Source: Gemmatimonadota bacterium (lineage in GTDB: Bacteria; Gemmatimonadota; Gemmatimonadetes; Longimicrobiales; Longimicrobiaceae). From it: a stretch of DNA of 5,101 nt. The notes under the pieces were generated by a model that did no database searches, was not told the DNA's origin, and worked only from the letters and a program-made list of their open reading frames with translations. Below, in pieces: positions 1-5,033 of this stretch. Numbering within the stretch: position 1 is the first letter of the stretch; every line of letters begins with the position of its first letter. The DNA lies in the NCBI GenBank assembly GCA_019348475.1, contig JAHWJJ010000363.1:1-5101 (forward strand), written 5' to 3'. The position numbers and the translations under genes were made by a program.

Positions 1-111
1 GGGTGAACGGGTGAACGGGTGAACGGGTGAACGGGTGAACGGGTGAACGGGTGATTCGGGTGATTCGGGTGATTCGGGTGATTCGGGTGATTCGGGTGAT
101 TCGGGTGATTC
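1..111. repeat. Two abutting short tandem arrays: 8-bp x6, then 9-bp x7
   Basis: Positions 1-48 are six exact copies of the 8-bp unit GGGTGAAC. Positions 49-111 are seven exact copies of the 9-bp unit GGGTGATTC. The units share GGGTGA and end in C; they differ only in AC versus TTC after that core, so one array probably arose from the other. The window begins inside the first array, so the true copy number is unknown. The plus strand has a TGA in every 8-bp unit and so cannot be read through the first array. The minus strand has no stop in either unit, but no gene enters from the right because the neighbouring gene stops at 131. Probably a non-coding microsatellite-like locus 19 bp beyond the stop codon of the nucleotidyltransferase gene. 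A plus-strand reading of Val-Ile-Arg repeats from 51 is taken as an artefact. Confidence 0.97.
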
Positions 112-130
112 GGAAGGTGCGGGCGGAGCG

Positions 131-970
131 TCATCGCCGCACGAACGACCCCGACCTTTCCGCGCGGTGGCCGCGCCAGGCGGTCAGCGCCCGCAGCCGC
201 TCCACCAGGTCCAGCACCACGCCCGGCGCCGCGGGGGGCCTGGGCACCGGATGATCGTCGTCCAGCTCCAGGTGCCCGCGCGGATACGAGCGCGCCGCCC
301 AGGCCAGTACAGCGCGTTCCGCGGACGAGAGCGGAAGGCGCGGGTTCCGCTCCAGAAAGGCGCGCACGGCGTCCCCCCGCCGCGGGCGCGTCTCCCCCGC
401 CAGAAGCAGCACGGCGGTGCAGAGCCGCACCAGGTCGTCGCGGCTGCGGCGCATCCACGCGCCGTCCTCGCGGGCAAGGCTGCGCGCCACCAGTTCGCTC
501 CCCTCGTCCACCCGCTCCAGCAGGCGCGCGGCGCCAACCGCCGCGTCGCGCGGGGTGAAGGGGGCGCGCGGCGGCTCGGCGTCGGGCCACAGCGGCACGG
601 CGTCCTCAAGCGCGTCCACCAGCATCGGGGTGCGGCGGCCGTGCGCCAGGTCCTCGCGCGACACGGACCACACGCCGACCGGCACGCCCGTGCGCCGCGC
701 CACCGCGTCCGCGATGCGCTCCGCGTGCGAGGCCTGCGGCTCCCGGTCCGGCGGCAGCCGCCGGAACACCAGCAGCACGTCGACGTCGCTGTCCGGACGC
801 GCCTGCCGCCGCGCCCGCGAGCCGAACAGCACCGCGCACTCCAGCCGGGCATCGACCCGCCGCCACACCCGGCGCACCACCTCCATGGCCGCCGCGCGCT
901 CCCGGCGGTCCAGGCATTCGTCCACCGCCCCGCCATCGCGCCGCCCCTCCGCGCCCGGTGCATCCCCCAT
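131..970 (-). CDS. MNT-type nucleotidyltransferase with C-terminal HEPN-like helical region
   Basis: Predicted protein of 279 residues. The N-terminal half is a minimal nucleotidyltransferase (pol-beta superfamily) domain: hydrophobic strand CAVLF, then G50-S51, ten residues, then D62-V-D64 and a hydrophobic strand, which fits the GSx10DxD signature exactly. In this family these Asp residues bind the metal used to transfer a nucleotide from an NTP. A third carboxylate is usual one strand later; the matching stretch here (VPVGVWSVS) has Gly where Asp is expected, so activity may be altered. The C-terminal half (about 138-265) is mainly helical and resembles the HEPN-type helical partner, with R227-x5-H233 as a possible HEPN RNase motif. 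Known MntA-HepT systems put these parts on two proteins, so this may be a one-chain relative; an antibiotic- or small-molecule-modifying transferase is the alternative. ATG at 970 is chosen for the G-rich stretch just upstream; ATG 979 and TTG 1015 also fit, and ATG 886 would give a shorter protein that still keeps the motif. The gene stands alone, downstream of a terminated gene. Confidence 0.82.
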   Translation of the reverse strand: MGDAPGAEGRRDGGAVDECLDRRERAAAMEVVRRVWRRVDARLECAVLFGSRARRQARPDSDVDVLLVFRRLPPDREPQASHAERIADAVARRTGVPVGVWSVSREDLAHGRRTPMLVDALEDAVPLWPDAEPPRAPFTPRDAAVGAARLLERVDEGSELVARSLAREDGAWMRRSRDDLVRLCTAVLLLAGETRPRRGDAVRAFLERNPRLPLSSAERAVLAWAARSYPRGHLELDDDHPVPRPPAAPGVVLDLVERLRALTAWRGHRAERSGSFVRR

Positions 971-1144
971 CCGCCCCATCCCCCGTTGTCGCTGGTCCGG
1001 GGAGCGCCGGGGCAAGTCACGTTCCGACCCGGGCCCGGGCGTGCCGTTCGGCAGATGAACCGCGCCGAATCGGAGGGTGCGAGGCGACCGTGCGGAAGCC
1101 GACCACCAGATCGGGCGAGCAGATTCCTCACTCGGCGCCAGGGG

Positions 1145-1200
1145 ATCGGGCGGCGACCAGCTCGGCGCGGCGCCTCCTGGCGTGGAATCGGGCGGCGACC
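1145..1200. repeat. 14-bp exact direct repeat, 42-bp period
   Basis: ATCGGGCGGCGACC occurs at 1145-1158 and again at 1187-1200. A shorter match, ATCGGGCG, sits at 1110-1117. The copies lie upstream of the nucleotidyltransferase gene on the side its promoter should occupy. A 42-bp period is about four helical turns, so regulator binding sites are possible, but chance repetition in GC-rich DNA is not excluded. Confidence 0.7.
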
Positions 1201-1207
1201 GAACGCG

Positions 1208-1237
1208 AAAAGGGCGAGGCTCCCGCGGCCTCGCCCT
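1208..1237 (-). terminator. Rho-independent terminator of the L,D-transpeptidase gene
   Basis: A perfect 10-bp stem, AGGGCGAGGC at 1211-1220 with GCCTCGCCCT at 1228-1237, encloses a 7-nt loop. Read on the minus strand the hairpin runs straight into TTTT (complement of 1208-1211) and then TTCG-like sequence is absent. It lies 28 bp past the stop codon at 1266. The plus-strand side has no T-run, so it works in the minus direction and separates this gene from the nucleotidyltransferase gene. Confidence 0.8.
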
Positions 1238-1265
1238 CCCTCAATGTCAGCGCACCTGGCCGGAG

Positions 1266-2048
1266 TCAGTTCGATGCCAGGTCCCCGCGGCGCCGAAGTC
1301 CCCTGAAGGCGTCCGCCAGCTTCACGGTGTAGGCGCCCTCCGCCCGGGCGGCGCGGCCCAGGACGGCCCGGATCTGCTGGCGGTCGATGGAGCCGGCGTC
1401 GTACCCGGCGGCGAGCAGCGCCTGGATCACGGATTCGGTGTGGATGCGGCTGCGTGCGTAGACGTCGGGATGGATGGTCAGCGCGTCGCCCTCGATCTCC
1501 ACCGGGTCGTAGCGCAGGGCCAGCGGCACGGGCGCCCGAAAGGTGGACCAGCGCGTGGTGCCGGACAGGCGCAGAATCCCGTCGATCTCCCCCGGCGCGA
1601 CGGTGGGCTGCGCGTGGTGGTGGAGCAGCCGGGCCAGCTCGATCACGTCGCGGTTGCGCATCCGCACGCACCCGCGCGACGCCGCCTGGCCGATGTTCGC
1701 CGTGTCGGGCGTCCCGTGGATGTAGTACAGCGGCGCAAAGAACAGCTTTACCCGCCCCATGGGGTTGTTGGGCCCCGGCGGCGTGAACTGGGCCTCGCGC
1801 GTCCACTCCCGCCCGGGCGGCGGGCGCCATGAGGGGTTCCACTCCGCCCGCCCGATGGTGAACTCGCCGTCCGGCGTGTCGTGGCCCGGCATGCCCACGC
1901 TGACGCGATAGGTGCGCAGAACGCTGTCGCCCTCCAGCACGCGCAGGCGGTTGGCGGGGATGTTGATGTCGATCCGCAGCTGCGCCGCCGCGGTGGACGC
2001 GGAGGCCAGCGTCAGCACCAGGGCGGCGGCAAGGGACTTCGGCTTCAT
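1266..2048 (-). CDS. Secreted L,D-transpeptidase, YkuD domain family
   Basis: Predicted precursor of 260 residues. Residues 1-22 form a classical signal peptide: Lys at 2 and 4, a hydrophobic core, and an AAA site before Gln23. This fixes the start at ATG 2048; the longer frame from 2141 would bury the signal. The mature part starts directly with a YkuD fold (about 24-142), with the family's typical start (a strand ending NRLRVLEG, then VSVGMPGHDTPDGEFTIG). The catalytic site is H111-G-T, then, 12 residues on, S124-R125-G126-C127-V-R-M; Cys127 is the expected nucleophile. Most members have SHGC; here the His is Arg125. The enzyme family attacks the third-position diamino acid of a stem peptide to form 3-3 cross-links or attach proteins to peptidoglycan, in the periplasm. 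Residues about 145-260 are a C-terminal extension with a strand pair and a helical end, of unknown role, with no LysM or PG-binding repeat. No clear Shine-Dalgarno is seen. Transcribed divergently from the glycosyltransferase gene and followed by its own terminator. Confidence 0.93.
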   Translation of the reverse strand: MKPKSLAAALVLTLASASTAAAQLRIDINIPANRLRVLEGDSVLRTYRVSVGMPGHDTPDGEFTIGRAEWNPSWRPPPGREWTREAQFTPPGPNNPMGRVKLFFAPLYYIHGTPDTANIGQAASRGCVRMRNRDVIELARLLHHHAQPTVAPGEIDGILRLSGTTRWSTFRAPVPLALRYDPVEIEGDALTIHPDVYARSRIHTESVIQALLAAGYDAGSIDRQQIRAVLGRAARAEGAYTVKLADAFRGLRRRGDLASN

Positions 2049-2071
2049 CGGCAGGGAACGTTCAGGAAAGG

Positions 2072-2130
2072 TGCATCGGTGGATGCAGGGCGGCGGGGGC
2101 GTACCCCCGGCGGCCGGTGCGGGGTCCGCA
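2072..2130 (-). promoter_or_regulatory. Hairpin-rich 5' leader of the L,D-transpeptidase gene
   Basis: Read on the minus strand toward ATG 2048, three small perfect hairpins follow one another: TGCGG/CCGCA with a 3-nt loop (2118-2130), CGGGGG/CCCCCG around a UACG loop (2094-2109), and TGCATC/GATGCA with a 4-nt loop (2072-2087). The last ends 23 nt before the start codon. They are not followed by T-runs, so they are not obvious terminators. They might stabilise the leader or affect translation; function is inference. Confidence 0.4.
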
Positions 2131-2139
2131 ATCCGCATC

Positions 2140-2145
2140 AAGATA
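2140..2145 (-). promoter_or_regulatory. Possible -10 element for the L,D-transpeptidase gene
   Basis: The minus strand reads TATCTT here inside TTTATCTTGATG, the most AT-rich patch upstream of the gene. It would place transcription start near 2133 and give a leader of about 85 nt. No good TTGACA-like element is seen about 17 bp upstream, so this is tentative. Confidence 0.3.
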
Positions 2146-2268
2146 AACGCGCGGCGCCGCGACGCACAGCGTACCGGGGCGCGCGGACTCCGGGCGCGGG
2201 CGAGAGATCCGGTCGGCGGCCGCGTTGTCCGCGGAGTCGTGCCGCGCTAGCTTCGACGCCGCTGCACC

Positions 2269-2380
2269 GGCGGCTTCAGCCGCCCAGACCCGGGCTTCGC
2301 CATGCTGCAGCAGATGCCGGCCCTCCGCCGTAGTCCGCGCAGGCCGGACTTTGCGGTTTTCCACCGGCGAATCCATTCGC
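2269..2380. repeat. Cluster of short perfect palindromes (candidate interspersed element)
   Basis: Within 112 bp there are four perfect inverted repeats: GGCGGCT/AGCCGCC (2269-2284, 2-nt loop), TGCTGCAGCA (2303-2312, no loop), AGTCCG/CGGACT (2332-2350, 7-nt loop) and GCGAAT/ATTCGC (2367-2380, 2-nt loop), plus CCCGGG at 2289-2294. After 2350 the plus strand reads TTTGCGGTTTT, so the third hairpin looks slightly like a terminator, though no plus-strand gene lies upstream. The arrangement resembles composite extragenic palindromic repeats. Whether it recurs in the genome cannot be seen from here. Confidence 0.55.
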
Positions 2381-2441
2381 TCCGGCTGCGACGTCGCCGC
2401 CACGCCGCCGACTTCGCCGATCCAGCGCCACGCCTTCACCC

Positions 2442-4211
2442 GTGAGCCCTCGTCCCCGGAACAACGCCGCCCAACGCCGCGCCCCGCGTGCGCCGCAGGC
2501 ATCCCCCCCGCCCGCACCCGCGCCCGCGAACGGCTGGCGGGACCGGGTGCACCCGTCGCACGCCGCGGTGGTGCTGGCGGTGCTCCACGCGGTGCTGGCG
2601 CTGCTGGCGCTGGACCCCACGCCGCACAACGGCGGCGACAACGCCGCGTACCTGGCGCTCGCGCGGTCGCTGCTGGAGCGCGGCACCTACCAGGAGCTGT
2701 GGGACCCCGCCCTGCGCCTCCACACCCAGTATCCGCCCGGCTGGCCGCTGCTGCTGGCGGGCGCGATGGCCGCCGGCGTGAGGCCGTGGGTCGGCTTCAA
2801 GGTTCTCTCCATCCTCTTTTCCGCCGCCGCCGTGGCACTCTCGTACCTCTGGGCGCGCCGGGTCACCACGCCCGGAGCGGCGCTGGGGGTCGCGACGATC
2901 CTCGCCCTGAGCCCCGGCGTGGTGGACCTGGCGCGATGGGAGCTTTCTGACGTCCCTTTCTGGGCCTTCACCATGCTGGCCCTGTGGGCGTTCGCGCGCA
3001 TCCCGGACGCGCCGGAGCCGGGGGCGCAGCCTTCGGCCGGGGAGGCGGGCGCGGGGGGATGGGGCGCGCTGGCGCTCGCTTCGGCGGCGGTGCTGCTGGC
3101 GTACGTCACGCGCTCGGCCGGCGTGCCGATGGTGGTGGCGGCCGCGGGGTGGCTGGCGTGGCGGCGCCGCTGGCGGGCGCTGGCGCTGTTCGCGGCGGTG
3201 GTGGGGCCGTTCGCGGCGGCGTGGTGGGCGCGCGGGCGCACGGTGGGCGACGCCTCGTACGCCGGGCACCTGTGGCACGTTGACCCGTACAACCCCGCCC
3301 TGGGAACCGTCACCTTCGGGGGGATGCTGCAGCGCATCGCCCGAAACGTGGTGGAGTACACGGGCGACCACCTGCCGTACCTGCTGATCGGAAACCGGAT
3401 GACCGTCGCGGCGGCGATCGTCGGGATCGCGGTGGTCGTGCTGTCGGCCGTGGGATGGGGGATGCGCCTGCGGCGGGCCGGCCTGGCGGAGACGTGGCTC
3501 CCCCTGTACCTGGGGCTGGTGCTCGTCTGGCCGGCGGAGTGGTCCGGCGAGCGCTTTCTGCTCCCCGCGCTGCCGGTGCTGCTGGTGTGCACGGCCGAGG
3601 TGGTGCGGGCGGGGGGCCGGCGGATGGGGCAGCCGGTGCTGCTGGGGGCCGCGCTGGTGGGCGTCCTGGCGCTCGGCGGCGCCCCCCGGCTGGTGCAGAA
3701 GATCCAGTTCGCGGCCTCGTGCCGGCAGGCGTACGGGGCGGGGGACCCGCACCCGTGCGTCTCGGGAGTGTGGCAGGAGTACCTGGAGCTGGCGGCGTCG
3801 CTTCGGGGCCGGCTGCCGGAAGACGCCGCCGTCCTTTCGCGAAAGCCGACGCTGTTCTGGGTGCACTCCGGCTACCGCTCGCGGGTCTATCCGTTCACCA
3901 GCCACCCCGACACGCTGCTGGCCCACGCGCGCCGGGCCGGCGCCGAGTACGTCCTTCTGGACAAGCTGGACCACATGTCGGCCACGTACCTGACCTCCGT
4001 GCTGATGCAGCGGCCTCACGCGTTCTGCGTCGTCCAGACGATGGACGGGGCGAACACCACGCTGTTCGGCATTCATCCGCAGGCGGAGAAAGTGCCGGAC
4101 GTGCGGGCGGCGCCCACGCAGGATGAAGAGGTGAACGTCAGCTTCGCCTTCTGCCCGGAAACCACTGGACCGGCCCGCGGTGACGGGGTCCGCGCCAGCG
4201 ATCCTGAGTGA
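2442..4211 (+). CDS. GT-C fold membrane glycosyltransferase (ArnT/PMT-like)
   Basis: Predicted protein of 589 residues. A basic, Pro/Ala-rich cytoplasmic N-terminus (1-38) precedes about a dozen likely membrane segments, roughly at 39-57, 100-112, 120-138, 143-160, 171-186, 205-221, 226-240, 246-262, 320-340, 352-364, 371-388 and 398-414. The first outer loop has NGGD66NAAY70 followed by LALARSLLERG, the usual place of the catalytic acid of GT-C enzymes. Other family hallmarks are YPPGWPLLL (98-105), E167-LSD170-VPF and RFLLPALPVLLV (371-382). Such enzymes transfer a sugar from a polyprenyl-phosphate carrier to a lipid, protein or glycan on the outer face of the inner membrane. Residues about 420-589 form a soluble tail with C427 and C439, close enough for a disulfide if periplasmic. 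Donor and acceptor cannot be read from sequence. The start is GTG 2442, with no clear Shine-Dalgarno; GTG 2547 (residue 36, just before the first membrane segment) is a real alternative. No neighbouring glycan genes are present, and no terminator was found after the gene. Confidence 0.9.
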   Translation: MSPRPRNNAAQRRAPRAPQASPPPAPAPANGWRDRVHPSHAAVVLAVLHAVLALLALDPTPHNGGDNAAYLALARSLLERGTYQELWDPALRLHTQYPPGWPLLLAGAMAAGVRPWVGFKVLSILFSAAAVALSYLWARRVTTPGAALGVATILALSPGVVDLARWELSDVPFWAFTMLALWAFARIPDAPEPGAQPSAGEAGAGGWGALALASAAVLLAYVTRSAGVPMVVAAAGWLAWRRRWRALALFAAVVGPFAAAWWARGRTVGDASYAGHLWHVDPYNPALGTVTFGGMLQRIARNVVEYTGDHLPYLLIGNRMTVAAAIVGIAVVVLSAVGWGMRLRRAGLAETWLPLYLGLVLVWPAEWSGERFLLPALPVLLVCTAEVVRAGGRRMGQPVLLGAALVGVLALGGAPRLVQKIQFAASCRQAYGAGDPHPCVSGVWQEYLELAASLRGRLPEDAAVLSRKPTLFWVHSGYRSRVYPFTSHPDTLLAHARRAGAEYVLLDKLDHMSATYLTSVLMQRPHAFCVVQTMDGANTTLFGIHPQAEKVPDVRAAPTQDEEVNVSFAFCPETTGPARGDGVRASDPE

Positions 4212-4735
4212 TGCCTGGCCCCTCCACCCTCCTCGACGGAAAGGCAGAGACTGTCGGCATCGCCGGGGCGTGGAGAGGTGACAACCGGGTTGCCTGGGAT
4301 CGTTCTGGAGAATCCGCGCCGGAGAACCCGTCGTGCCCGAGCGGCCGCAATGCGAACCCGTCACGGGAAAGGCGGGCACGGCGGGATGGATGCGGGTGCG
4401 ACGGCCGGAGGCGGACCGTGGGGGATCGGCAGAATGCAGGCGTCCCTGGGTAGAGGGGATGCTGCCGGCGAGGGGACGGGATCGGCAATTTCTGGATGGG
4501 GCAGCGATCGAGGTGGCCCGGCAGGGAAGCCGCCCAGGGCACATCATCCATCCGATTGCGATCTGTAAAGGCCGGCCCGACTGGATGCTGGACAACAGAG
4601 GGGACAAGCCGGACGCATCAACCGAACTCACGAGACGGTCCAACCCGGCCACCCGTGGAAGTGGGTGCCAGAACTTTGTTCGATTATGAGTTCTGCGTAT
4701 CCCCGCGCGATGCGACCGCTCGCGGGCGGCGCGAA
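4212..4735. other. Long non-coding stretch, no gene recognised
   Basis: No open frame on either strand looks like a protein: those present are rich in Arg, Pro and Gly, lack domain-like hydrophobic pattern and have no ribosome-binding site. Visible structure is limited to a 10-bp direct repeat, GGGATCGGCA, at 4422-4431 and 4478-4487, and an inverted repeat around an AT-rich patch at 4669-4695. It could be a decayed gene, an intergenic repeat or an unrecognised RNA; nothing decides between these. Confidence 0.6.
4669..4695. repeat. 7-bp inverted repeat around an AT-rich patch
   Basis: CAGAACT (4669-4675) and AGTTCTG (4689-4695) are exact inverted copies separated by 13 bp. The centre is AT-rich against a GC-rich background, and on the minus strand it contains CATAAT (4684-4689), a good match to a -10 hexamer, but without a clear -35. 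An operator-like site or a chance hairpin are both possible. Confidence 0.4.
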
Positions 4736-4766
4736 GAAGCCCCGCCGCGAGACGCGGCGGGGCTTC
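4736..4766 (-). terminator. Terminator of the tRNA cluster
   Basis: A perfect 14-bp stem joins 4736-4749 to 4753-4766 (GAAGCCCCGCCGCG with its complement) around a 3-nt loop. On the minus strand it starts 11 bp past the discriminator base of tRNA-Val and ends in CTTCTT, a short T-rich tail. The strength of the stem and the position make it the likely end of the tRNA transcript, although the U-tract is weak. The plus-strand side has no T-run. Confidence 0.75.
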
Positions 4767-4776
4767 CATGGAGGAG

Positions 4777-4851
4777 TGGTCGCTATAGGATTTGAACCTA
4801 TGACCTCTCGCGTGTGAAGCGAGCGCTCTGGACCAGCTGAGCTAAGCGACC
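4777..4851 (-). tRNA. tRNA-Val (CAC)
   Basis: A full cloverleaf is readable on the minus strand: acceptor GGTCGCT with AGCGACC, D arm with AGCTCAGCTGGT, anticodon stem CTCGC/GCGAG with loop TTCACAC, and T arm ATAGG/CCTAT around TTCAAAT. The anticodon is CAC (4814-4816), reading the Val codon GTG. The discriminator is A, at 4777. CCA is not encoded, so it must be added after transcription. It is the last gene of the cluster, before the hairpin at 4736-4766, and is 93 bp from tRNA-Glu. Confidence 0.97.
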
Positions 4852-4944
4852 GTATCGCGGGCCGGAGGGTATCCGCACCCGCGCCGGAGAGTGGGCTGCT
4901 TCCTGCGGGGACCTGACCCTTTGCCCTCCAGATTTTTACGACAG

Positions 4945-5017
4945 TACCCCGTACGGGAATCGAACCCGTGTTTTAGCCTTGAGAGGGCTATGTCCTAGGC
5001 CACTAGACGAACGGGGC
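4945..5017 (-). tRNA. tRNA-Glu (CTC)
   Basis: The minus strand folds as acceptor GCCCCGT with ACGGGGT, a D arm with TCGTCTAGTGGCCTAGGACA typical of tRNA-Glu, anticodon stem TAGCC/GGCTA with loop CTCTCAA, and T arm ACGGG/CCCGT around TTCGATT. The anticodon is CTC (4981-4983), reading GAG. The first acceptor pair is a G1-U72 wobble, and the discriminator is A (4945); the E. coli tRNA has G-C and G there. CCA is not encoded. The spacer to tRNA-Leu is 16 bp, so the two are surely co-transcribed. Confidence 0.96.
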
Positions 5018-5033
5018 CCTGCCTGTACCACCA

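Larger units (their letters stand above)
971..1265. other. Intergenic spacer between two minus-strand genes
   Basis: No convincing gene is seen on either strand; the open frames here continue shadow frames of the flanking genes. It holds the terminator of the L,D-transpeptidase gene at 1208-1237, a 14-bp direct repeat at 1145-1158 and 1187-1200, and a 12-bp palindrome CCCGGGCCCGGG at 1028-1039. The promoter of the nucleotidyltransferase gene must lie here if that gene is not read from further upstream, but I could not pick a convincing -35/-10 pair in such GC-rich sequence. Confidence 0.6.
2049..2441. other. Divergent intergenic region with multiple palindromes
   Basis: These 393 bp lie between the starts of the L,D-transpeptidase gene (minus) and the glycosyltransferase gene (plus), so should hold both promoters. 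Open frames across it are low-complexity and overlap real genes, so no gene is called. The half next to the L,D-transpeptidase gene has small hairpins in that gene's leader and one relatively AT-rich patch near 2137-2147. The half next to the glycosyltransferase gene holds a row of palindromes (2269-2380). No confident plus-strand promoter was found. Confidence 0.65.

Noticed and set aside
1..111. CRISPR array
   Set aside because: Units of 8 and 9 bp abut without unique spacers; this is a simple tandem repeat.
117..142. Inverted repeat GTGCGG/CCGCAC across the nucleotidyltransferase stop codon as a terminator
   Set aside because: The stem needs a bulge to extend, encloses the stop codon and is followed on the minus strand only by CTTCC, not a T-run.
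51..254. Plus-strand frame beginning with Val-Ile-Arg repeats
   Set aside because: It is the tandem array read in one frame followed by the antisense of the nucleotidyltransferase gene; no ribosome-binding site and no protein-like sequence follows.
184..1842. 552-codon open frame on the minus strand across two genes
   Set aside because: It is a shadow frame kept open by high GC content; the overlapping frames contain the recognisable YkuD and nucleotidyltransferase motifs, this one has only Arg/Ala/Gly-rich sequence.
2062..2517. 151-codon minus-strand frame in the divergent region
   Set aside because: It overlaps the starts of both the flanking genes' regions, covers the palindrome cluster, and shows no hydrophobic or domain pattern.
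4463..4487. TGCCG/CGGCA hairpin as a terminator of the glycosyltransferase gene
   Set aside because: Only 5 bp of stem with a 15-nt loop, about 250 bp past the stop codon and without a proper T-run.
4138..4551. 137-codon minus-strand and 118-codon plus-strand (4333-4689) frames
   Set aside because: Both are Arg/Pro/Gly-rich, lack a ribosome-binding site and a domain, and one overlaps the end of the glycosyltransferase gene; no support for coding.
2436..4769. 777-codon open frame on the minus strand opposite the glycosyltransferase gene
   Set aside because: Antisense shadow of a GC-rich gene, rich in Arg, His, Pro and Gln, without domain features; the plus strand has clear membrane segments and GT-C motifs.
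4852..4944. Separate promoter for tRNA-Val in the spacer after tRNA-Glu
   Set aside because: The only -10-like piece (GGATAC on the minus strand) has no -35 partner; the spacer also has a CGCGGG/CCCGCG inverted repeat, but co-transcription with processing explains the layout.
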